From positions 1 to 7,575 of the forward strand of contig NHHF01000130.1 in assembly GCA_002171155.1 (NCBI GenBank): a stretch of 7,575 nt of DNA, read 5' to 3'. The notes beneath the pieces are model-generated. The model was not told where the DNA came from, made no database searches, and saw only the letters and a program-made list of their open reading frames with translations. Within the stretch, counting starts at the first letter, position 1, and every line of letters begins with the position of its first letter. Made by a program: the position numbers and the translations under genes. The stretch is from Betaproteobacteria bacterium TMED156. Its GTDB lineage: Bacteria; Pseudomonadota; Gammaproteobacteria; Burkholderiales; Burkholderiaceae_A. Of the stretch, positions 1 through 5,599 are shown piece by piece.

Positions 1-1009
1 TTTCATTTTGATTTTCAGTGACTAATTCATCAACAGATACTTTGAATCTGGTAAGTGTTTCCAAAAGAGTCTTGTTATTTGCATTTTGTTTAAATCCAAT
101 TTTCCAAATGGTCAAAGCTTCCTCTTTTGACGAAAGCATCCAAAGAACTTCTCCATAGTGAGCCGAGATTTCCGGATCAGGTTGATTAGCAAATGCGACT
201 GCTAAATACTCTTCGGCTTTAACTAAATCACCCATCCTGTAATACAGCCATCCCATACTATCAATTATATGTGGATCATTTGGAGAAAATATTAGAGCGG
301 CCTTTATAAGTCTTTTTGCTTCACTTAAATTTTCACCTCTATCTGCAAGGCTGTATCCGAGTGCATTAAGGCCATTTGCATGATCAGGCTTGATATCAAT
401 CAACTTACGTAACAGTAGTTCCATCTTAGAAATATTGCCATGATTGAATTGAAGAAGTGCAGTTGTGTAAAGGACTTCAGGTAGATTTTGGTCATCTTCT
501 GAAACTTGTTCAAAAATCAATAATCCAGTTTCAGGTTTTCGAGCTTTTTTAACCAAAGAACTTAATTTATTATAAAAAATGTCAAGTGTATTATTTTCTT
601 CAGCATCTTTCCTTCGAACTTTCATTGATCTAATCAAATCATCTGTTCTTTCTAAAACTAACTGAAGTGCATCTACAGCCTCAACGGCACTGGATTCATT
701 ATTAGAATTATTCCTCCATATCTCAGCTGTTTTGAGTGCAGTGATATGGTCACCAATTGTTATAGCTAGCTCTGTTGCTCTTTTTGCAGCTTGAATATCC
801 TGAGTTTTTTCAGCGATTTCTGCATAAGTAGCAGCTGCAGGCGGAATATTTCCTGATATTACTGAAAGCTCACTAGCTAGTATTTGGAAAATTATACCTG
901 GGGATATGGCTATTGTTTCTTTAATTGGGTCAGCTTTTAGAGTTCCAAAAGCGAAGATTACCAATAATACAAAAAATATTCTTTTATTGATGTAATGTAA
1001 ATAAGTCAT
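1..1009 (-). CDS. Exported TPR-repeat protein, partial (C-terminus beyond left edge)
   Basis: The reading frame is open from an ATG at 1009 to the left edge, giving 336 codons and no stop, so the 3' end lies outside the window. Residues 1-26 look like a signal peptide: short polar start with KR at 9-10, a hydrophobic core (11-24), and a likely cleavage after Ala26, so the product is probably periplasmic or envelope-associated. Three clear tetratricopeptide repeats lie at about 211-244, 245-278 and 279-312, with motifs such as NALGYSLADRG and DSMGWLYYRMG. Weaker helical repeats precede them at about 58-95 and 176-210. TPR proteins are protein-binding scaffolds; no specific partner can be read here. 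In Betaproteobacteria and pseudomonads, a related TPR gene sits beside lolB and ispE (from memory). Those homologues are about 550-600 residues, so this copy appears to lack middle repeats. No upstream in-frame ATG, GTG or TTG was seen in the short gap, and the ribosome-binding site is weak (AAGG about 13 bases upstream). Confidence 0.85.
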   Translation of the reverse strand, partial: MTYLHYINKRIFFVLLVIFAFGTLKADPIKETIAISPGIIFQILASELSVISGNIPPAAATYAEIAEKTQDIQAAKRATELAITIGDHITALKTAEIWRNNSNNESSAVEAVDALQLVLERTDDLIRSMKVRRKDAEENNTLDIFYNKLSSLVKKARKPETGLLIFEQVSEDDQNLPEVLYTTALLQFNHGNISKMELLLRKLIDIKPDHANGLNALGYSLADRGENLSEAKRLIKAALIFSPNDPHIIDSMGWLYYRMGDLVKAEEYLAVAFANQPDPEISAHYGEVLWMLSSKEEALTIWKIGFKQNANNKTLLETLTRFKVSVDELVTENQNE

Positions 1010-1013
1010 ATCG

Positions 1014-1019
1014 TATAAA
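1014..1019 (+). promoter_or_regulatory. Possible -10 element for mutM-mutY
   Basis: TATAAA (followed by AT) sits 33 bases before the mutM start, at a workable distance for a sigma-70 promoter with a leader of about 25 bases. It falls in the 43-base divergent gap shared with the TPR gene. No convincing -35 hexamer is found 16-18 bases upstream, and such A/T strings occur by chance in this AT-rich DNA, so the call is weak. Confidence 0.25.
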
Positions 1020-1052
1020 ATACCTTTTTTTAAGCCAAATGAATAGTGTCTG

Positions 1053-1889
1053 ATGCCAGAGTTACCTGAGGTTGAGATTGTTACTCGATCTTTAATACCT
1101 ATTTTAAAAAATAAAATTCTAACAAATTTTTGGACAAGCGATAAAAATTTACGTTCCCAATTGTCCGATTACGAATGTTTTATTCTGACAAATAAGAAGG
1201 TTAAGAGAATATTTAGACAAGCAAAATATTTAATCTTAGAATTAGACAATTCATGGATTCTAATTCATTTTGGTATGACTGGAAAAATCACTGTATCAAA
1301 AGTAGAGCAAAAGGTGTTCATTGCAAATAACAAGCATGTTCATTGTTCGTTTCAAGCGGAGGACAATTTTTTATATTTTCAGGATATTAGAAGATTTGGA
1401 GGATTGTATTTTGTTGAAAGAAGCGATGAGAAGAATTTATTTGATTCTCAGCTTCCTTTTAATTTTGGGATAGAGCCTTTATCAGAAAAATTTAATGAAA
1501 ATTACATTTACTTAATAAGTAGAAAAGTTAACATGCCAATCAAAGCATGGCTTATGAAAGGAATAATTGCCGGAATAGGTAATATTTATGCCTCTGAAGC
1601 TTTATTTAGAGCAGGCATAAACCCAAATGCAAAAACAAAAAGTTTAGGTATTATCAGGATGAGCAGGCTTGTAAATTCGATTAAATTTGTTCTAACAGAA
1701 GCCATACGTTCAGGTGGAAGCACTATTAATAATTATTCTAATATAGATGGAGAGGCAGGTAACTATGCAAAAAAACATATGGTATATGGTAGGAAGGATA
1801 AGTTCTGTCTAATTTGTAATTATATGTTGGACACAAAATATATTGCACAAAGAAGTAGCTTCTACTGTAAAAAATGTCAAAAATTTTAA
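1053..1889 (+). CDS. mutM: Formamidopyrimidine-DNA glycosylase (8-oxoguanine glycosylase/AP lyase)
   Basis: MutM/Fpg removes 8-oxoguanine and ring-opened purines from DNA and cleaves the resulting abasic site. The 278-residue product (E. coli 269) begins MPELPEVE, which fixes the start because Pro2 is the catalytic Schiff-base nucleophile and Glu3 is essential. Other family marks are Lys58 in RQAKYL, the HFGMTG motif (72-77), DIRRFG (111-116), the helix-two-turn-helix stretch ending GIGNIYASE (174-182), and a C-terminal zinc finger with Cys252, Cys255, Cys272 and Cys275 and the DNA-contacting Arg267 in AQRS. One residue is missing, and the usual Asp-Gln or Asp-Asn is replaced, in the conserved segment just before GIGN (LMKGIIAGIGN, 167-177). 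The active-site residues are intact, so I expect a functional enzyme. There is no clear Shine-Dalgarno sequence. The 3' end overlaps mutY by 16 bases, so the two glycosylases are probably co-expressed. Confidence 0.96.
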   Translation: MPELPEVEIVTRSLIPILKNKILTNFWTSDKNLRSQLSDYECFILTNKKVKRIFRQAKYLILELDNSWILIHFGMTGKITVSKVEQKVFIANNKHVHCSFQAEDNFLYFQDIRRFGGLYFVERSDEKNLFDSQLPFNFGIEPLSEKFNENYIYLISRKVNMPIKAWLMKGIIAGIGNIYASEALFRAGINPNAKTKSLGIIRMSRLVNSIKFVLTEAIRSGGSTINNYSNIDGEAGNYAKKHMVYGRKDKFCLICNYMLDTKYIAQRSSFYCKKCQKF

Positions 1890-2911
1890 AAAATATACAT
1901 AGTGATTTAGCTTTCACAAATAATTTAATAAACTGGGGAAAAAGTTTTGGTCGTAAAAATCTCCCTTGGAATCCCAGTTACGGGAAAAAAATTGATCCAT
2001 ATAAAGTTTGGCTTTCTGAAATAATGTTGCAACAAACTCAGTTTAGAACTGGTGTTAAATATTTTGAAAGGTTTATTAAACATTTTCCCAACGTAAAAAA
2101 TTTAGCTGAATCAGAGATTGAAACTGTTTTGTCATTTTGGAGTGGACTAGGTTATTATGCGAGGGCAAAAAATATGCACAAAGCTGCGAAAATCATTTGC
2201 TCAGGTGGAAAAGTAAATTTTCCAAAATCTGCAAGTGATTGGAAAAAACTTCCCGGTATAGGATTTTCGACTGCTGCTGCCATATCTGCATTTACAGTTA
2301 ATGAAAAACAACCAATAATGGATGCAAATGTCATAAGAATAGTTGCGAGACAACATAAACTTATAGAACGAATTGGTTCAGCAAAACTTCAAAAAAAAAT
2401 CTTTATTATTTGTAGTAAACATCTACCAAAAAGTAATTCGGATATGCCTATTTACACTCAAAGCATAATGGATTTAGGGGCATTAATTTGTCGTCCTAAA
2501 GAACCGCTTTGCGATTTATGCCCAGTTTCAGAGTGTTGCCTCTCATTTTTAGAGGGAAAAGTGGGCAATTACCCAGTTAAAAAAAAGAAAGTATTCAAAA
2601 ACATAAAGCGTGTAAGTTGGATAATTCCTCACACTCAGGATTCGATAGCATTGGTGCAGTCTAAGGATTCTAAACTTTGGGAAAATTTTTGGATTCCAAT
2701 CGAAATTCAAGAAAACAATTTAATCCCTAAGAAGGCTTGTTTCCTTAAAAGATTTAAGTTGCCAATATCAAATTTTATTTTTGATATTTCAGTTTGGGGT
2801 ATTCTTTGTAAGAGAAAAAATTTTGAGGGTGGTGTGAGATGGTTTAAAAATAGTAATTTAAATGAGAAACCTATCCCATCCTCTGTTAAGAAAGCAATTA
2901 GTTTTTTATAA
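1874..2911 (+). CDS. mutY: A/G-specific adenine DNA glycosylase
   Basis: MutY excises adenine mispaired with 8-oxoguanine, complementing MutM. The 345-residue product matches the usual length (E. coli 350). The catalytic domain shows LPW (30-32), WLSEIMLQQTQ with catalytic Glu49 (46-56), the helix-hairpin-helix LPGIGFSTAAA (126-136), and Asp150 in IMDANV. Family members more often have Gly where Ala stands at 135 and 151. The iron-sulfur loop C-x6-C-x2-C-x5-C is complete at Cys206, 213, 216 and 222. The C-terminal NUDIX-like domain (about 243-345) is divergent: GLW has become KLW at 267-269, and the FSH loop that reads 8-oxoG has become ISN at 298-300. The ATG at 1874 overlaps mutM by 16 bases; it lacks a Shine-Dalgarno site, which suggests translational coupling. 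The gene holds A9 (2391-2399) and A8 (2579-2586) tracts. Its stop interlocks with the rapZ stop on the other strand. Confidence 0.95.
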   Translation: MSKILKNIHSDLAFTNNLINWGKSFGRKNLPWNPSYGKKIDPYKVWLSEIMLQQTQFRTGVKYFERFIKHFPNVKNLAESEIETVLSFWSGLGYYARAKNMHKAAKIICSGGKVNFPKSASDWKKLPGIGFSTAAAISAFTVNEKQPIMDANVIRIVARQHKLIERIGSAKLQKKIFIICSKHLPKSNSDMPIYTQSIMDLGALICRPKEPLCDLCPVSECCLSFLEGKVGNYPVKKKKVFKNIKRVSWIIPHTQDSIALVQSKDSKLWENFWIPIEIQENNLIPKKACFLKRFKLPISNFIFDISVWGILCKRKNFEGGVRWFKNSNLNEKPIPSSVKKAISFL

Positions 2912-3778
2912 TAAATTCCTATGTCTAATTGAGGTTGTCCAATTTTTTTTTAATTCTTTTGCTAGTTCCTCCGCGCAAAACACAGATCTATGTCGCCCTC
3001 CTGTGCAGCCAATGGAAATGCAGAAATAACTTCGTTCTTTATGAAGATAAAAAGGTAACCATTTATTTAAAAAATTTAAGATTTCTGAAATTAAAGTGTT
3101 AGCCTTTTCTTGTTTTTTTAAAAATTTAACAACTTGATTGTCTTTGCCTGTTAAATCTTTTAAGTTATTTTCGTAAAAAGGATTAGGAATACAACGAGCA
3201 TCAAATACCAAATCAGAATCAGGTGGGATCCCCTCTTTATAAGCAAAAGATTGGATAACAATAAGATTATTTTTAGGACTTAACTGAATTAATTCTCTTA
3301 TTCTGTGTTTTAAATCTGATGGTTTAAGTCCACTTGTATCAATTTTGATTGAGACTTTTTCAATTTCACCCAACATGGACCTTTCAGCATCAATACATTC
3401 ACCGATTGTGGGTGCCATATTTTCTTCATTATTTTGATTTGACAGGAAACTAAAGGGATGTCTTCTCCGAGTCTCGGAATACCTCTTGATCAAATATGTA
3501 TTACTGGCACTAATAAATAGAGTTGTAAGGTTTTTTGTTTTTTCCTTTAGGGAAATTATTTCTGGTACAAGGAATTTCAGACTCTTTTCATCTCTTGCAT
3601 CAATGGCAATAGCAATTTGCGTTCGATTTTGATTAGAAAGAACCTTAAGCAAAGAATCAACAAGAATAACTGGAATATTATCAACACAAAAAAACCCGGA
3701 ATCCTCAAGAATTCTTAAAACCAAAGATTTGCCAGAACCTGAAAGACCAGTAACAATGAAAACATCCAAATTATTCAT
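2906..3778 (-). CDS. rapZ: RNase adapter protein RapZ (YvcJ family nucleotide-binding protein)
   Basis: RapZ is a nucleotide-binding regulator. In E. coli it senses glucosamine-6-phosphate and directs RNase E to the small RNA GlmZ, controlling glmS; whether that target exists here cannot be seen. From the ATG at 3778 the product is 290 residues, close to the family's usual 284-290. A longer frame opens at 3814, but the extra 12 residues precede the family start and lie inside hprK. Visible motifs are the Walker A loop GLSGSGKS (11-18), CVDNIP shortly after, VFDARCIPNPFYE with LTGKD in the C-terminal half, and the family hallmark GCTGGRHRSV (257-266), part of the C-terminal RNA/sugar-binding domain. 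The start overlaps the end of hprK by 8 bases (ATGAATAA), and AAAAG just upstream is a weak ribosome-binding site. It is the last gene of the minus-strand cluster and converges on mutY, with the last six bases shared. Confidence 0.93.
   Translation of the reverse strand: MNNLDVFIVTGLSGSGKSLVLRILEDSGFFCVDNIPVILVDSLLKVLSNQNRTQIAIAIDARDEKSLKFLVPEIISLKEKTKNLTTLFISASNTYLIKRYSETRRRHPFSFLSNQNNEENMAPTIGECIDAERSMLGEIEKVSIKIDTSGLKPSDLKHRIRELIQLSPKNNLIVIQSFAYKEGIPPDSDLVFDARCIPNPFYENNLKDLTGKDNQVVKFLKKQEKANTLISEILNFLNKWLPFYLHKERSYFCISIGCTGGRHRSVFCAEELAKELKKNWTTSIRHRNLL
2928..2951 (+). terminator. Possible weak terminator for mutM-mutY
   Basis: Seventeen bases past the mutY stop a short imperfect hairpin (ATT, two-base bulge, GG, loop TTGT, CC, AAT) is followed directly by nine T residues (2943-2951). 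The U-run is good but the stem is only about five pairs, so intrinsic termination would be weak. It lies inside the 3' end of rapZ, where the same bases are read as a Lys-Lys-Asn stretch, so the T-run may simply be coding. Confidence 0.25.
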
Positions 3779-4736
3779 TCTTTTCTGAAGTCGATGAAGT
3801 TGACAAACCATCAAAGCTATTTTTATTTATTTCTTTTTTCTGTCGTTGAGCAAACTCTTGCATAGTATCTATTCCTCTAAGTTGAAGAATTGTATTTCTT
3901 ACAGCAGCTTCAACCAAAACAGCTAGATTTCTTCCTGCAGCAACTGGTATTGTAACTTTTCGAATCTGGAGACCAAGAACGTTTTCATACAAATCCTCCA
4001 AAGGTAATCTGTCGTATTCATGAATAAGAGAGCGTCGCTCGAGGTGAACAATTAGTCTTAATCTGAACTTTCTTCTGATACTTGACTCGCCGAAAATAGT
4101 TTTTATGTTAAGAAGACCAAGACCACGAACCTCAATAAGATTTTTCAAAATATCTGGAGACTTCCCCTCAATAACTTCTGGAGCTATTCTAACTAGATCA
4201 ATCGCATCATCTGCAACTAATCCGTGGCCACGAGTCAAGAGTTCAAGACCCAACTCACTTTTACCAAGTCCAGATTCTCCTGTAATTAAAACCCCTATTC
4301 CGAGTACATCAATGAATACTCCATGCATAGTAATTCTGGGGGCTAAGAGTTTGCCTAGCTGTATTCTTAATAGTTCAATTGTTGTAGCGGCTGATTGGGA
4401 AGTGGCAAGTAGAGGTATATTTTTACTCTTACATGAGTGTAATATGTCATTAGGTATTTCTTGATTTTCAGCAATAATTAGGGCTGGTGGTCTTGCAGAA
4501 AAAAGTTCGGAAGTTAAATAACTTCTACGTTGGGAATCCATTTGGTTGTAATAATTAATTTCGGGTTTTCCGAAAACATGAATTCTGTATGGATGTATTA
4601 GATTTAAATGTCCAACAATTTCAGCACTCTCAAATGATTCATCCTTTATGTATGTTTCACTATTCTGTTCTCCAACTAGCCAATTTAATTTTAAGAGATG
4701 ATTATTGTAATTAAAAAACTCTCGAATGTTTAACAT
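3771..4736 (-). CDS. hprK: HPr kinase/phosphorylase
   Basis: HprK phosphorylates HPr on its regulatory serine with ATP or pyrophosphate and removes that phosphate again, so it tunes the phosphorelay feeding PtsN. The product is 321 residues, a normal length. The N-terminal domain (about 1-130) is followed by a catalytic domain with conserved His139 (MHGV), Walker A GESGLGKS (153-160), the capping/catalytic LVADDAID (173-180), EVRGLGLLN (202-210), and the C-terminal VAAGRNLAVLVE (265-276). The last 12 or so residues are a Ser/Thr-rich tail whose coding overlaps the rapZ start. The ATG lies 4 bases after the ptsN stop with no strong Shine-Dalgarno sequence, consistent with coupled translation. 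HprK beside PtsN and RapZ is typical of Betaproteobacteria, where it serves regulation rather than classical sugar catabolite repression. HPr and enzyme I are not in this window. Confidence 0.95.
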   Translation of the reverse strand: MLNIREFFNYNNHLLKLNWLVGEQNSETYIKDESFESAEIVGHLNLIHPYRIHVFGKPEINYYNQMDSQRRSYLTSELFSARPPALIIAENQEIPNDILHSCKSKNIPLLATSQSAATTIELLRIQLGKLLAPRITMHGVFIDVLGIGVLITGESGLGKSELGLELLTRGHGLVADDAIDLVRIAPEVIEGKSPDILKNLIEVRGLGLLNIKTIFGESSIRRKFRLRLIVHLERRSLIHEYDRLPLEDLYENVLGLQIRKVTIPVAAGRNLAVLVEAAVRNTILQLRGIDTMQEFAQRQKKEINKNSFDGLSTSSTSEKNE

Positions 4737-4740
4737 TAGA

Positions 4741-5214
4741 CTAGCTTATCGGGGCATTACTTGGACGCCAAGTGTTAAGCTTAGAATATAAAGTCTGTGC
4801 ATCTTTTGAATTATTTAACTCTGCTTTAAAAGCATTATCGGATAGCATCTCTGCAACTTCACCTAAAATTTCCAAGTGTTTCTGCGCAGCGTTAGTTGGA
4901 ACTAATAAAAAAATAAGTAAATTTACTGGTAAGTTATCGTTGGCATCAAATGAAATTGAGGAGCTTAAGGATAAAACAACAGCAACAGCCTCTTTTATAC
5001 CGTCAATTCTTCCGTGTGGAATTGCTATTCCATCTCCTAGACCAGTTGAACCAAGTCTTTCTCTTGCAAATAGCGAATCGAATACTTTGCTTCTAGAAAT
5101 ACCACATTTGGCCTCAAAAATTAAACCAGCGTATTCAAACACTCTTTTTTTACTAGTGGTTTCAACCCCAACAATAACTTGATCAACTTTTAAAATTTTA
5201 GCTAGCCTGTTCAT
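4741..5214 (-). CDS. ptsN: PTS IIA-like nitrogen regulatory protein (EIIA-Ntr)
   Basis: PtsN is the terminal phosphoacceptor of the nitrogen PTS (EI-Ntr, HPr/NPr, then PtsN). It acts by protein binding, for example on potassium transport and stress systems in E. coli, not by sugar uptake. The product is 157 residues (E. coli 163) and is a single type-2 EIIA domain. The phosphorylated histidine is His67 in GDGIAIPHGRI, preceded by the conserved LFARERLGSTG (49-57 region); LLIFLLVP in the second half is also typical. The ATG at 5214 has a good ribosome-binding site, TTAGGA at 5224-5229, nine bases away. The gene follows hpf after 59 bases, the only sizeable gap in the cluster, and precedes hprK by 4 bases, so kinase and phosphoacceptor are probably made together. 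Confidence 0.95.
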   Translation of the reverse strand: MNRLAKILKVDQVIVGVETTSKKRVFEYAGLIFEAKCGISRSKVFDSLFARERLGSTGLGDGIAIPHGRIDGIKEAVAVVLSLSSSISFDANDNLPVNLLIFLLVPTNAAQKHLEILGEVAEMLSDNAFKAELNNSKDAQTLYSKLNTWRPSNAPIS

Positions 5215-5247
5215 CAGAAAAATTCCTAATAAATTTTCATATGATGC

Positions 5248-5276
5248 ATTGCAACATAAACATTAAGAATTGTCTA
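5248..5276 (-). promoter_or_regulatory. Possible sigma-70 promoter for ptsN-hprK-rapZ
   Basis: Read on the minus strand, TAGACA (5276-5271, five of six matches to TTGACA) is followed after exactly 17 bases by TGCAAT (5253-5248, four of six matches to TATAAT), with an upstream TG giving an extended -10. Transcription would start near 5241, about 27 bases before the ptsN ATG. The -35 begins on the hpf stop codon itself. The match is modest and untested, but it lies in the only real gap of the cluster. Confidence 0.35.
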
Positions 5277-5585
5277 TACAAGTGATTTACCAGAGTGCAC
5301 TGATTCATTGTGTATTTCTTTATAACGAATTACTTGTCTATCTAATTTATCTGCGATTAAATCAATTGCAGCGTACATATCTGAGTGTTCAACTTCAAGG
5401 TGCAAGTCTTTTTTTGGCAAATGAGTTGTTAACTCGATCTTACTAATCAACTTATTGACTTCTATCACGACATAAGCATCTATATCATGTGAGTAATGAC
5501 GTTGTATTTTTGCAAATTTCTGAATTATGTAATCTCTTATGGCTGGAGTGACTGATATTTGATGTCCGGAAATCTTAAGATTCAT
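5274..5585 (-). CDS. hpf: Ribosome hibernation promoting factor, short form
   Basis: HPF binds the 30S decoding centre of idle ribosomes and promotes their dimerisation or storage during slow growth. The 103-residue product is the short form found in Proteobacteria (E. coli HPF 95, RaiA 113) and lacks the extra C-terminal domain of long HPF. It opens with MNLKISGHQISVTPAIRDYI and keeps the basic helix around KFAKIQRHY, the strand leading to HLEVEHSDMYAAIDLIADKLDRQV, and a short tail. In this position between rpoN and ptsN it has also been named YhbH or a sigma-54 modulation protein. The start has the strongest ribosome-binding site in the window (GAGGAG at 5594-5599, eight bases away), and that site overlaps the rpoN stop codon, which suggests reinitiation and high output. 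Confidence 0.95.
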   Translation of the reverse strand: MNLKISGHQISVTPAIRDYIIQKFAKIQRHYSHDIDAYVVIEVNKLISKIELTTHLPKKDLHLEVEHSDMYAAIDLIADKLDRQVIRYKEIHNESVHSGKSLV

Positions 5586-5593
5586 AGTATTTT

Positions 5594-5599
5594 CTCCTC
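5594..5599 (-). promoter_or_regulatory. Strong hpf ribosome-binding site overlapping the rpoN stop
   Basis: GAGGAG on the minus strand lies eight bases before the hpf ATG and shares bases with the rpoN stop (TGA, 5600-5598, inside TGAGGAG). Most other genes in the cluster have weak or no Shine-Dalgarno sites, so hpf is likely translated much more strongly than rpoN from the same message. Confidence 0.7.

Noticed and set aside
3779..3814. Upstream start that would extend RapZ by 12 residues
   Set aside because: The extra residues precede the usual family N-terminus (MNNLDVFIVTGLSGSGKS) and would deepen the overlap with hprK; the ATG at 3778 fits better.
4105..4464. Open frame of 119 codons on the plus strand inside hprK
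   Set aside because: It lies entirely antisense to the well-conserved hprK catalytic region; the translation has no recognisable motif and no ribosome-binding site.
4772..5182. Open frame of 136 codons on the plus strand inside ptsN
   Set aside because: It is antisense to ptsN, which has its active-site histidine and a good ribosome-binding site; the opposite frame is Ser/Ala-rich shadow sequence.
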